Shown here piece by piece: positions 25,561 through 37,424 of a stretch of DNA of 64,000 nt. This stretch comes from Carex sylvatica (Eukaryota > Streptophyta > Magnoliopsida > Poales > Cyperaceae), in NCBI GenBank assembly GCA_964058845.1, contig CAXKVR010000044.1:62001-126000 (forward strand), written 5' to 3'. A program made the position numbers and the translations under genes. The notes beneath the pieces were generated by a model. That model did no database searches. It was not told where the DNA came from and worked only from the letters and a program-made list of their open reading frames with translations. How positions within the stretch are numbered: the first letter of the stretch is position 1; the number at the start of each line of letters is the position of its first letter.

Positions 25561-26904
25561 ATTATTTGGATTTTCTAGAAAAAAGTCCCAAATTAGAATG
25601 CACAAAAACTAAATTCTCAGAACACTTGGGTGTCATTGGATTCCTCTTAGCACCATGTATAAAAGATAAATTTTTTAATTTATCTCAGAACATGAAGATG
25701 ATGATGGTTGAAAAAACAACTTCAAACTACTACACTTTTGAGAATAGGAGCCGCTCCAGCATAAGTAACCCACCATTCAAGCGGGTCTAGTTCTCCTCTA
25801 TCCGCAATAGAATCATGATGCTCAAATCCGGCACCACAAATGGAGAATCTAACAAATTCACCAATCATGTGTCTTCTTTCTTTTGAATTTGGAAAGAGTT
25901 TTTTAAAACATTGATTTATCATGTTTGATATCTCTCCGTCCATATTAGGGGGCACACGATTTGGATGAGCACCAACCCATTGTGGACTATATTATCTATT
26001 ACAAAAATATTTTAAGTAAACAACATGCATTAGACATCAAATATTGAGAATTTAAGTAAAAAATCAGATATGGACAAACATTATAATATGTTTTTCACTC
26101 ACAAAGAAAAGTACTTAAAATGTAAATATAAGTGTATCAATACCTTGGGTTCAGTGATTGAGCCAAAGAATGAAGATGGTGTTGCTTTTTGCTCATCTTT
26201 CATTTAAAATTTTGCTCACTACATTAAAAAATGTTGATTCTTCATCATCTTTCATTTTCTCATGATGATAGATGATGATTTTCACTTTATCAATCATGGA
26301 ATCCCACATCTCATACACCAAATGCAAATAAGATTTGTCGGTATTCATAATTTTCAACATCTCATAAATTGGCTCAGTGAACTTAAGAACATACTCAACT
26401 TTCTTCTAAAATTCCGCTTCGTCTAGGATCTTTTTCCTCACAAAGTTGGCTCTATCAATATTATTCTCTTGATAATTACTCCAACAATCTTTTATAACCA
26501 TCTCTTAACTTGAAAGAACCTTTTGAACACAACAATTACCGAGGCAAAATGCATCTCGGCTGGCAAAAATAACTTGAGATCACAACACTCGAGATACATA
26601 TGCAACAACATTGAGTGATTGTTAATAAAATTCTTGATGGCAAACAAATTTGATGCAACCACATTAATCCAACTACATTCATCATAGACAATTTGATTGG
26701 CTTGGGTATTTCTTGTGGCACATATACATTGGAAAGAGAGCTTCAATTATCATCTCCGCTGCCTTGCAAACCGGGGCATTATATACAGAGGCGGATCCAG
26801 AATTTTCATCAGAGTAGGACACTAATCGGATCCAAATAGCTAATCGGATTTAAACCCATTAACTTATTGGGTACAAAATTACAACTCAGTCCCTATAACT
26901 ATTA

Positions 26905-27340
26905 TTATTATAAAGAGTAAGTCTACCATACATTGCAATGCATAGGCACCTCTGTGCATTGGACTATAAATCACGGATTCAAAGTCCAAATAACCGATCC
27001 AAACCGTTCATCTTGTTCTCCATATTAATATGTGCTTGGAGACCAAATTTTATATTTTTTGGAATTTATTTACTATTTATTAAGTCACTTTGAAAATCAC
27101 TGATCCAACGGTGCCTTTTGATTTTACTGTAACCGTTGAATCAGCGATTTTCAATGTGACTTAATAAATAGTAAAAATATTCCAAAAAATGTAAAATTTG
27201 GTCTCCAAGCACATATTAATATGGAGAACAAGATGAACGGTTTGGATCGGTCATTTGGACTTTGAATATGGTGATTTATAGTCCAATGCACAGAGGTGCC
27301 TATGCATTACAATGTATGGTAGACTTACTCTTATTATAAA
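26905..27340. mobile_element. Full-length palindromic (fold-back) element, copy 1
   Basis: Element 26915-27330 (416 bp) is an almost complete palindrome: left GAGTAAGTCTACCATACATT equals the right end reversed. Perfect 10-bp TSD TTATTATAAA (26905-26914 and 27331-27340) in an (ATT)n tract. Its inner arm has CATCTTGTTCTCCATATTAA and TTGGAGACCAAATTTTA, shared with the element at 52758-53165. No protein; the transcript would form a stem of about 200 bp. Confidence 0.88.
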
Positions 27341-27872
27341 ATATGTAAAGATCCTTATTCACCAAAGCATAAAGCTTTCATATACTTATCAGTTAAAAGT
27401 ATTATTTGGAGATTGAACATAAGAAGATAACTATATGAATTTAAATATTGGAAGAGAAGCAGAGACAGTAGACATATCTAAACCTAGTTTATGTAAAGGG
27501 CATCAGCGTGATTTTTCAATTTCACCTTTATTTGATGATATTTCATGGCTTTCTAAAGGCACCAGCATGATTTCTCAATTGAGATGGCAATGGATTTTCT
27601 ACATGACAAGATTTCTAAAGAGCATCAGTCTGAAATTGAGAAAGAATGATTTCTAAAGGGCATCAACCTTCATATAGGATTTGGACCCAAAAAAACCCTC
27701 CGTATAGGTTGTGAAAATAAAGGTGAAATTGAGAAAGGCATGAATTGAGAAATGTCCAATTGCATCTCTGACTCCAGCAAAGGAAATTTTTTTTTCTATT
27801 TTGATTTTGCTCTCTCGCTCCAGCAAATAGTGAAAGGGATTTCTCTTTTTGTCGAGTCTCTTTAACCAAGCG

Positions 27873-28082
27873 GAGGCAACAGGAAATAAATCTGCTACGA
27901 TCCTGAGGGATTGTAGGGTCCAACGATTCTAAATCCAACCTTTTATATTTTTAGGTGGAACGAATCTTCATAGATATTATTTTTTATGCACGAATCTCAA
28001 AATAAATGAAATGTTGGATTTAGAATCGTAAGATCCTACAATCCCTTTTTAGGATCGTAGCAAATTTATTTCCGAGGCAACA
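27873..28082. mobile_element. Mutator-type MITE, GGAAATAAATCTGCTACGAT family, copy 2
   Basis: Element 27882-28073 (192 bp), inverted ends GGAAATAAATCTGCTACGAT (left) and GGAAATAAATTTGCTACGAT (right, reversed), TSD GAGGCAACA (27873-27881 and 28074-28082). Clearly related to 23699-23887 along most of its length. Confidence 0.88.
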
Positions 28083-28294
28083 AGATTTTTTAGTTGCAAT
28101 GAGAGAGAAGAGACAATGATTGGGCTAGGGGTGGGCACACTCTAAAATATACACTGGGCTGAAAAAAAATTCAAATTCAGGAGTAGACAATGTCTATTCC
28201 TGAGCCTTATGGATCCGCCTCTGATTATGTGTAACAACTTGTACCACCTTTTGAGGTCCAACCTCCTCAATCACATCTTTAATCATGTTGGAAA

Positions 28295-29465
28295 TAAAAT
28301 ATTGAGAAATTTATATATATCCCCATCAAAACTTCTCTTTTTAGATATATCTCCATCACAACTCAATATTTAGTTATATCTCCATCAAAACTAAATGATT
28401 TTATTTATATCTCCATTTCTTCATTTAACCTCTTATAAATACTAATAAAATATATAAAAGACTGTTTTGTCCTTCATCAAAATTACTGTCCTAATCTCTC
28501 ATCTTTCTTTCCTGCTCCATTCTTTTTCCTTGACAATGTCCCTTCCCCTCAATTCTTCTCCGCATAAGCGGTGCAAACTAAAAGGAATAAATACTTCAAT
28601 TTGATATCATTTCATTGAATCTCCCTTCATTTTGTGCAACCACTGGAGCTGATGAGCCACCTTGCCTTTTTCGCAACCTTTCTTCCTAAAGAAATAATAT
28701 TTGAGATTGTAAATTCACTTCCAATATACCTTCAATTGCCGGAGCTTAGAACATGAATTACTTCAATAAACAAAGACAAAAAATAATCCCTATAAATTCA
28801 GCCCTCTTTCTTATATTGTTGAATAACTCCAATACCCTTGATAATTGCATCAGAACAATTCGAACCAATAGATGTAATTGACTTGATTAATATCAAGTAA
28901 AGACAGATAGTTATTAGGAGATATAAATTTTCAGAATAAGGACAACAACAAACGGTCAAAACAATTTTTTGGGCTTCTGGACAGGAATTTTGTTTGGTAA
29001 ATAGTAAATTTTCTAATTGAAACTCACAACAAAATAATGTTTGTGAACTTACAAGCAGTCTGAGAGGCGAGCTGGACAGGAATTGTTTTTAAGACTTAGA
29101 AGCGAAGCAACCCATGCATACCCTAGATAAATTATTTGTTCTTGAATTTAGAAAAATGAAAGAAAAAGTTCATACTGTAGATGAACAATTGGAGCATGCG
29201 GAGAAGAATTGAGGGGAAGGGGCATTGTCAAGGAAAAGAATGGAGCAGGAAAGAAAGATGAGGGATTAGGACAGTAATTTTGATGAAGAGCAAAACAATA
29301 TTTTATATATTTTATTAGTATTTATAAGAGGTTAAATGAAGAAATGGGGATATAAATAAAACCATTTAGTTTTGATGAGGATATAACTAAATATAGAGTT
29401 GTGATGGAGATATATTTAAAAAGAGAAGTTTTGATGGGGATAAATATAAATTTCTCTAAAATATT
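28295..29465. mobile_element. Non-autonomous MULE with long inverted repeats
   Basis: Element 28304-29456 (1153 bp) flanked by the perfect 9-bp TSD TAAAATATT (28295-28303 and 29457-29465). Terminal inverted repeats are about 260 bp each (28304 to about 28568, and about 29198 to 29456) and begin GAGAAATTTATATATATCCC. They include tandem motifs TATCTCCATCA/CAAAACT. The middle 630 bp has no recognised gene. It sits inside the DUF659 hAT pseudogene. Confidence 0.88.
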
Positions 29466-29703
29466 TATCTTTTATCTCACCTTAGCAATTAATAGCCTTC
29501 AGGCAAATCGGCGTGCTATCGGTTATTACTATGAAGTTTATTAAATGCCTTCTTACATCGGTCCATCCGTTGGTTATAATATGTTTTTTTGTGCCTAATT
29601 GCCCTTGATTGGCTCGAGTAAATGGTCAAGATGAATCATCTATATAAGAGGGTAGTTCTAAGCTCTTTGTAAGTGGGAGGCTTAAATTCTTTGATCTCTC
29701 TAT

Positions 29704-29756
29704 AGTAGTAGTAGTAGTAAACCACCACCACCACCACCACCACCACCATCACTACT
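29704..29756. repeat. (AGT)n-(CAC)n microsatellite, probable LINE tail
   Basis: About four AGT units followed by about ten CAC/ACC units and CATCAC. On the minus strand this forms the 3' tail of the LINE relic next to it; RTE-type LINEs commonly end in simple repeats rather than poly-A. Confidence 0.75.
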
Positions 29757-30840
29757 TTGTCTTATGTTAATCGGGGCCAAATTCTACCTCTTCTTGTGTT
29801 TTCGACATGCCTTATAATTCCGGCACACACCGGTGCTTTAGGAGGCCTCCGTTGGAGATGTCAAAACTATCTCAAGCGATGTTGGATGATTTTCTTTTCA
29901 ATCGGTGCTACCTTAAGTCTGTCACGTATATCATCATTTCTAATGTGGTCCCGTCTTGTATGGCCACAACTCCACCGCAACATATGCATCTCTGCTACAC
30001 TTATCTTCTGAACGTGTTGTCTTTTAGTAGCCCAACATTCTTCACCATACAACATCGCAGGTCTGATAGACGTCCTGTAGAACTTGCCTTTGAGTTTTTG
30101 TGGGACTTTTTTTATCACATAGTATGCCAGATGCCTGTCACCATTTGACCCACCCTGCTCGTATCATATGGCTAACATCTTCATCAATCTCACCATCACT
30201 CTGCAACATCGACCTCAAATATCGAAAGGTGCCTTTCCTAGCCACTACTTGTCCAGTCAAAGTTACATTTCTATCATCTGACCTGACACCGCTGAACTCG
30301 CACCTCATATACTCAGTTTTAGTCCTACTAAGTCTAAAACTTTTCGATTCTAAAGTCTGTCTCTACAACTCTAGTTGCCTATCAACTCCTATCATACTCT
30401 TGTAGATTAGCACCACATCATTAGCAAAGAGCATACACCAAGTGATCTCCCCTTGTATTTCCCTTGTAACTTCATCCACCACTAGGGCAAAAATGTAGGG
30501 GCTCAAAGCTGACCCTTGATGTAATCCTATCTTAAGAGGAAAGTCATTAGTTTCGCTATCGCATGCTCTGTCACTAGTCACAATGTCATCGTACATATCC
30601 TTGATGATGGTAATATACTTTGTTGGAACTTTAATATTTTCAAGAGCCTACCACATGACATTCCCCGGTACTTTTGTCGTAAGTTTTCTCTAAGTCTATA
30701 AACACCATGTGTAGATCCTTCTTCTGCTCCATATATCTCTCTCTATAAGCTGTCTCTGCTTGTGTAGTTTTTGTACAACCTGTCCTAAGCCAGGATAAAT
30801 GAGAAGGATCATGATAGGCATGGAGAGCCAACGATAAACC
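29757..30840 (-). pseudogene. RTE-like non-LTR retrotransposon (LINE) reverse transcriptase, 5'-truncated
   Basis: Minus-strand fragments of a LINE reverse transcriptase in collinear order: KKDLHMVFIDLEKTYDK (about 30640-30740), then GLHQGSALSPYIFALVVDE (about 30470-30530) and the catalytic-box region CMLFANDVVLIYKS, where the expected ADD reads AND. The 3' part has YRTSIRPAMLYGEECWATK and EMHMLRWSCGHTRRDHIRN (29867-30118), typical of the RTE clade. Frames are broken between pieces, the catalytic Asp is changed, and the endonuclease half is missing, so it is inactive. Confidence 0.85.
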
Positions 30841-30980
30841 AATGGTAAAAAAACAATCGTTCTCTCATATGAAACCCATAGATATCAATAAAAATGAAAG
30901 TCTTAAAAAAAGTCATAGCTGTTAAGAGGCCAGTAGTGTAATTATTTGTTTTTCTAACCGTATTATAGGCATATTCATGG
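30841..30980. other. Spacer between LINE relic and CACTA element
   Basis: Nothing recognised. Confidence 0.4.
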
Positions 30981-32821
30981 TCTCACTAGTGGAAAAACTG
31001 GAATTATGATCAGTTATATATGCATATTATGATCGAAATTCAACCGATCCTGATTAGGGCGATACTAATACCACACTAATCTAGATCGGTTAAATAACCG
31101 ATCCAAATAGTTTGCATTAGGATCAGTTATTCTATACAACCGATCCAGATTAGAACTATTAGGATCGGTTGTTTTAAACAACCGATCCTAATGGGTGTTA
31201 ATCTGGATCGGTTGTTTCAAAATAATCGATCCTAATTCAAACTTTTAGAATCGATTATTTGAAACAACCAATCTTAATTCTTTTTTCCACAAAAATGTTG
31301 ATTCTGCAAAAAAAGAAAAAAAAAAAGAACTAGGATCGGTTGTTTAAAATAACTGATCCTAATAGTACTAATTAGGATCGGCTATTTGAAACAACCGATC
31401 CTAATTCCTTTTTTTTTTTTTTCAGAACCAATATTTTGTGAATCCAGATATAATGCATTATATATTATAACAAAAAATTTAATATTACATATCAGGATAA
31501 AAAGATATTACACAGGATTATTATCAAAGAAACCACCAATATTTCATAATAACCGATTGTTAGCTTTCTCGCTCTGAGATTGTTATTATTTGCATAAATA
31601 ATATCGTTATTATTACCAAATAATTTGCATAAATTAGTTGAATAAAATAAATAGAAATATAACTTCTATATAAACCAAACAACTAAATCACAACAACTGA
31701 AACATAAATTTTTTTCCAAGTTCAACATAGCAAAATAACAAAGGATACTTTGAATGCATTGCTGAGTGTTATTGAGCTCGGAGAGCTTATCTGCCAGTAT
31801 CTTTTCGCGAAAAACACCGCTCATTTCACCTTAGTCGCAAAAATTCGCTCACAATAATCAACCAGACCAAATTTCAAACCCTGAACAATAACAAAATCTT
31901 AGTGATAACAAGCTCAAATAAAGCAAAATCACTCTCTCAAGAAATAAATAAATTAGAAAACGGAGATCCAAATTTCGAGTTGTAACTAAATAACTATTGC
32001 AGAAAAATAGGAGAGAGCGAGAGGACAAATCAAACTTGGATCCTATTTAGTGAAGCGAGAGGGAGATTGAGCGAGAAAGCTAACTATCTCAGATCCTTGA
32101 CCTAGGGTAAAAAGATAAAAACTGGAATTAGGATAAAAAGATATTACACACGGAGGAGATGGAGAGAAAAAGAGAGAGGCTGGGATGAAACTCAATTTTT
32201 TTAGCTAAGTGCAGAGGCGCGAAACAAAATAAACCCTAGCGGAACTATTAGGATCGGTTATTTAAAAAAACCGATCCTAATGTATATACTATTAGGATTA
32301 GTTATTATAAAAAACCGATCCTAATTTATTTTTTCACAAAAATATAAAAAATAATAATAATTAGGATCGGTTGTTTAAAACAACCGATCATAATTCCTTT
32401 TTTTTTTTTGCAGAACCAATATGACCATTAGGATCGGTCAACTTGAAAAAATCGATCCTGATAGTATGAGAATTGGGTATTTAAAAACCGATCCTAATGT
32501 ATGCGCATTTGGATCGGTTTTTTATAATAACCGATCCTAATAGTATCAGGATCGGTTATTATAAAGAACCGATACTAATTGTCCATATATTAGGATCGGT
32601 TCTTTATAATAACTAAAATCTGATACTATTAGGATCGGTTATTATAAAAAAATCGATCCAAATATGCATACATTAGAATCGGTTCTTTATAATAACCGAA
32701 CTTAATAGTTTTTAGGATTAGTTTTTTGAAATTAACCGAACCATATGGGTATTAGTATCGGTATTTGATAATAACCGAGCCAGATAGACCGATCCTAATT
32801 CCAGTTTCTCCACTAGTGTCT
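30981..32821. mobile_element. Non-autonomous CACTA (En/Spm) element with sub-terminal repeat arrays
   Basis: Element 30984-32818 (1835 bp) begins CACTAGTGGAAAAACTGGAA and ends in the inverted form TTCCAGTTTCTCCACTAGTG, with 3-bp TSD TCT (30981-30983 and 32819-32821). Sub-terminal arrays (about 31005-31410 and 32240-32800) contain dozens of copies of GGATCGGTT and its complement AACCGATCC, often paired as hairpins around TATTTAAAA. Such arrays bind transposase in En/Spm elements. The interior has no transposase; it contains purine-rich leader-like sequence (about 32000-32200). Confidence 0.92.
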
Positions 32822-35376
32822 GCTATGGTGTGAGTTACAAAGATTTTATTCTAAAACGTGAATATTGAAGCTCCGGGGACAAAAGTTGAAATAATAATTA
32901 TCTCAGAGGTGAATTTGATGCAAAGGTGTACTGAATGTTCAGTTTTTCGAGGATTCATGCAAAGAAGGATGGGATAACATAGCCATAGGCTTCAATAAAG
33001 CAAGCTAACTGTAATTAGCCTCGAATTACTTGAGTTTCAACTTTTACTCTATTTAACTAATTCGGACTCAGCTCCCCTGTGCTGTGAAATCAAGCACAAA
33101 ATTTGCAAGCAAAAACAAAAAAAGGGGTATAACGTACACAAGCAATCCATATTGTTACCGAACGACTGAACCTGAATTAATCGCTGCCAAAAAAGATGCA
33201 CGGCAATACTGGGTTTTATACCCTATTAGATCATTGCTGCTACTAAATTCAAAGACCATATGAGGAACTATTTTAATAAAAAAAAATACCAGCACTCATC
33301 TCCAATTAGAACTTGATACCGCCTGGAGCAAAGATAATTCTTGTGTTTTTGTTCCAATTGACCTGGGAAGAATTGCCCCAACTATTAGCCGAAATTCAAA
33401 ATCAGAAAAGTTGGTTACACTGAAATAAAATTGGGTGCAACGAAGGCTTAATTGGTCGACTCGGTGGATAAACAATATATCAATCTCAAAACTTAACAGT
33501 GACAGTAGAGAGGAGACTTATCCGGCAATAGAGAGGAGACAGATGGCGGAAGAGAGATGGCTGGAGAGAGGAGATGGAGAGGAGAGACAGAGAGAGGAGA
33601 CGAGCGCTGTCGGAGCGGAGAGGAAAGAGTTTTTTTTTTTGGTTTTGTAGCGCCTGAAGAGACAAAACCTAATTTAGGCGTGTCCCGACCGAATCGACTG
33701 TTTTTAACCGTATCGACACATTTCAACGAGGTACCAAAGACTGTATCAAGTGAGTAGATACATGCCAGCTTAGCCGATACGTCGATTGGCATATCTAATA
33801 CGTATTGTGGTTGTGTCGAAGACGTGTCAGTGTCTGATACGTATTTGACACGGATACGAGGACCATCCAGGAGTAACATAGCCTGAAGGCAGCGGACGGA
33901 GCTGTCCCAAGTTATTTTGTTGTTTTCATTTAGTCCTGTTAATGGGCCGACTGTTTGTTCAAACCATGACCTGTCCGAACTTAATGGGAGGAGGAGATGT
34001 CCAGGGCTGGACCAAATCAAATTAATTTTAATAAGTCAGGACCTTGTCCATTTCTTCAAAGACTTGTCCATTTCAACAAAGAGCTCGGGCCCTGTTCAAT
34101 TATGTCTGAAACAAAATGTTCGGTCACAGTGTCAAAGACCAATGAAATGGTTCAGAAATTACCAAAGCAATATTCCTTGACTTTGATCCTTTCTCCCTTC
34201 GTTCACACCTTTGACTTTACAAGTATTATTATATTAAAAAATCAAACATGCGAACTTGTATTAAAAATCAAGCATGAGCAACTTGTATTAAAAATTACCA
34301 ATTTAACAACCAAATTTACCAATTTTACAATTTAAAAACTAAATTTAACAACCAAATTTATAAAATTCAAGCATAAGCAACTCGTTATAAATAAAGCAGT
34401 AAGCAACTTGTTCAAAAATTACCAATTTAACAGCCAAATTTATATTGAAAATCAAGCATGAGCAACTTGTTATAAAGCATCTAAAGTGATATGTTTAACA
34501 CAACAACATAGTTTACAAAATTCAATAGTCAGATATAAGAAATCATCAAAATCTAATTGAGCATTCTCCAAATTTCATAACCTTGAGAATTGAGTACAAG
34601 CTCCATCTAACAACTTCATACCAGTCCCAGCTCCAGCTCCAGTATGCAGCTCCAACTCCAGCTTCAATAAATTTTAGAATTAAACTCCATTTAATTAACA
34701 AAAGATGGTCCAAAATATAACTACTTCTTTCAAGGTAAAAAGTGTGCACCATGTCCACGTGATAATGTTAATCTTATGTATTAACCTTTTAAGCTAAAGC
34801 TCCAAAATTGCTAATTTAATATTAAAATACATGCAAATTAAGAAGGCAAGAGTATAGAAAAAACTAACTTCTTTCAATATTTAAGCTGCTCTCGAGCTAA
34901 AGGGACAGAGCTTGATAAAATTTCTCTGCAAAATTCAAGACATAAAATAAGTTGTATAGCACATCAGTAAGAAAAGACCCTCAATTAATTTGGTGCACTC
35001 CATAAATTAATATAACTACTCATCAGAATGATTTGGTAGGACAATAACCAGCTTCCTTGTAATAAATTACAATGAAGATAAAATAATTTCAAATAGTGTG
35101 CAAGGTATTTTACTGGCAGAGTTGACATATTTCAAAACTGGTAATGTAGACATATGATCATATTTAGACTACTTTGACACAAATTTATAGCAATCCCCAC
35201 ATTGTAGATTGCTTTAAAAGTTATGACTACAGCAGGCATAATCTAATAGGCCTAACACGGTGATGCTTCCTTAAAACTTAAATGGTACCAAATTACAAGG
35301 TTTATTTCAAAACTGAGATTATTAAATAAGTTTATTTCATTTAGTCTTTATCAATCAATAATATTTACCTCTAAAA
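32822..35376. other. Intergenic with degraded repeats
   Basis: No gene was recognised. At 33480-33630 there is a purine-rich (GA)n-like block. At 33650-33885 lies a GTATC/GATAC-rich relic ending AGTAACATAG, related to sequence near 18650 and 24871. At 34225-34500 a degenerate tandem repeat includes AATCAAGCATGAGCAACTTG. At 34620-34670 there are CCAGCTCCAGCTCCAG-type short repeats. Confidence 0.45.
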
Positions 35377-35384
35377 TCAAGGAC

Positions 35385-37019
35385 GTCGCATGAATGGGCG
35401 AAAATCATCCAAGTTGAAGCTACCATCAAAGGAGGCAAACCAATCCTTTGTGCAAACGAGAGCTTCAAGTGTACCTGAATTCATCGAACTCCGCAGATTA
35501 TCCGTCAATCGATCCGCTGCACGAAAAGCAAACTCTAATGCAACGGTTGATACGAGAACGGCCAAAAAGTCTCTTGCCATTCTTTCTAAAGTCGGCCACT
35601 TTTCTGAATTTTTTTTCCAATATTGCAAAACATCAAAATCTTCTTCATCGGACATCACCAAAACGGATTCTTCAAGATAATTATCTAACTCGATTTTGTT
35701 TCGTTGCACGACACGGTTTTTATCATCAAATCGAGAGAATCTCTCATCAAACTTCCTTTTGACAAGTATTATATTTTTCACTTGTGGAGACTCACTAGTT
35801 GACACTCATTCTATATTTTCATTTATTCTTTCATACTCGTCATAAAATTTTCTAAGTAAAGATTTCACATCTCTCACTCTTTCATTGTACTCAATGGAAT
35901 TTTCTCCATAAGCATCTTCGAAACAAAACTCCACAAAACATAATTTTCTCCTAGGATCAAAAACACATGCTAGTGTTAGAATTAGATTTGGATTTTTCTA
36001 ATAATTGTCAAATTTATTTTGCATTTCCTTTGATAAGTTTTGCATAGGCGTATTGGAACTCGCAAGTTCGTCCAACAATGCACTCCGAATAGAAAATAAC
36101 TCCTTTATATATTGATTTGACGATGGTCGCCTCACGATTGAGAAATTTTTTGTTGCGTCTAAAAATACCTCCAAAAATCTCGCCATCTCTTCCGCCTCCT
36201 CGCACTTTTCCATATTAGGAACAACCGCTCTGCAATATTGCCGAACCTTGATAAAGCCTCTTTGTATTTCAATACTTCATTAACCATCTCGTAAGTTGAG
36301 TTCCACCTTGTTGGACAATCTAGAATCATATATCTTTTAGATGACAAGTTAAGATCTTTTAGGATTTTATTAAACATTTGGAGTTTTCTACTACTCGCAT
36401 AAATATTCCGTATTAAATCTCTAATTGTAACCAAATACGGCTCAATAATCTTCATCCCATCTTGCACCATGATATTTAAGACACCATGATATTTAAGATG
36501 TGTGCCACCGCATATCTCATATGCATGTGCTTCCCTTCAACAATGGTCATATCCATAAATTCCCTCTCTATATCTCCAATTGCATTATTGTTCACTGTAC
36601 AATTGTGAAGTGTAATCGTGAATATTTTACCATCCAACTTTCACTCCATTAAAATATCATTCATTAAACCCGCAACATTTACATCCGAATGCGGATAAGA
36701 AATTTACTTAAAGGAGATAATATTATTTCGAAAATTAAAATTCTTATCTATGTAATGCGCTGTCAGGTACGTACAAATAACCCAGATGCATGTTCGACAT
36801 CCATATGTCACTCGTGAAACACACACGGGAATTCAATCCTTCAAACTCTTGCAATGCTAACTCCCTTTCCGTCTGAAATACGCTCACGCAATCGTTTCTC
36901 AACAGTTGTCGCCCAATGGATCTGTATTTCGGTCTCAAAGACCTCATAGCCAGTTTCCAAAACCGACTTTCAATAACGTTAAATAGTATCTTTGCATCGA
37001 TGAAAAGCAAAATTATCAA
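35385..37019 (-). pseudogene. hAT transposase pseudogene (BED/RICESLEEPER lineage)
   Basis: Minus-strand segments in order: ESRFWKLAMRSLRPKYRSIG and SRVCFTSDIWMSN (36744-37019; family form is LTSDxWTS). Next is AHILNIMV and VQDGMKIIEPYLVTIRDLIR, then LDCPTRWNSTYEMV (36159-36500), a hallmark of this lineage. CVFDPRRKLCFVEFCF follows (about 35920-35970). The dimerisation domain at the end contains WPTLERMARDFLAV and LEALVCTKDW (35377-35805). Frameshifts separate the pieces; a 17-bp tandem duplication (ACACCATGATATTTAAG near 36464-36498) causes one of them. The N-terminal BED finger is not visible. It is a different lineage from the 25.7-29.6 kb transposase. Confidence 0.85.
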
Positions 37020-37424
37020 ATTAACTGTATTTTTTATACCGAAATAATGTTAAATGGTATTTCGCACAAATATTTCGTATTAAAATACAGTTAAATCCTC
37101 TAATGGCTTAATGAAAATTTTATTAGGCCATTAGAGGATTTAACTGTATTTTTTATGCCGAAATTGGTTGAGGGTGAATTCAACAAAGTGCAAAGGGGAA
37201 AATAATATTTCTTAGTTTAGTTTGTAAAGTTAACGGCTAACGAAATTGTCATAGTATAAAAATTGGCTAATAAGTAAATGTTTTTCTTTTTGATAAAGTG
37301 TGAATACAACCCTATTATCCGATAATAGCGGTAAGACGGCATCAAATTATTCTGATAAAAATTTTCAAGGCTATTTCCAGATTCGTAATGGAATGTTATT
37401 GCAATTGTCCTACAATTCCGTGTG
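37020..37424. other. Short spacer with a 26-bp-arm hairpin
   Basis: Arms at 37082-37107 and 37127-37152 (AAAATACAGTTAAATCCTCT and its complement) are perfectly complementary over 26 bp with a 19-bp loop. No gene. Confidence 0.7.

Larger units (their letters stand above)
26778..28231. mobile_element. hAT-type element (CAGAGGCGGATCC ends) containing two nested MITEs
   Basis: Inverted ends CAGAGGCGGATCCAG (from 26786) and TGGATCCGCCTCTG (to 28223), flanked by an imperfect 8-bp repeat ATTATATA/ATTATGTG (26778-26785 and 28224-28231). Removing it rejoins the hAT transposase reading across the site, which supports the borders. It contains the fold-back element 26915-27330 and the MITE 27882-28073. 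The remaining interior has no recognised protein. Confidence 0.7.
25700..29640 (-). pseudogene. hAT transposase (DUF659 type), split by nested insertions
   Basis: Minus-strand pieces read in order when the insertions are removed. The 5'-most piece (about 29457-29640) contains NGWTDVRRHLINFIV, matching the DUF659 signature (TDGWTD..). The next (28224-28303) reads MIKDVIEEVGPQKVVQVVTH. The next (about 26490-26777) starts NAPVCKAAEMIIEALFP and includes LFLPAEMHFASVIVVFKRF. A further part (about 26150-26450) holds EPIYEMLKIMNTDKSYLHLVYEMWD. The last (25722-25955) has LDPLEWWVTYAG of the C-terminal dimerisation region. Frameshifts and stops (for example near 26730) make it dead. Interrupting elements: a MULE at 28304-29456 and a hAT-like element at 26786-28223. 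The BED finger was not found. Confidence 0.8.
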
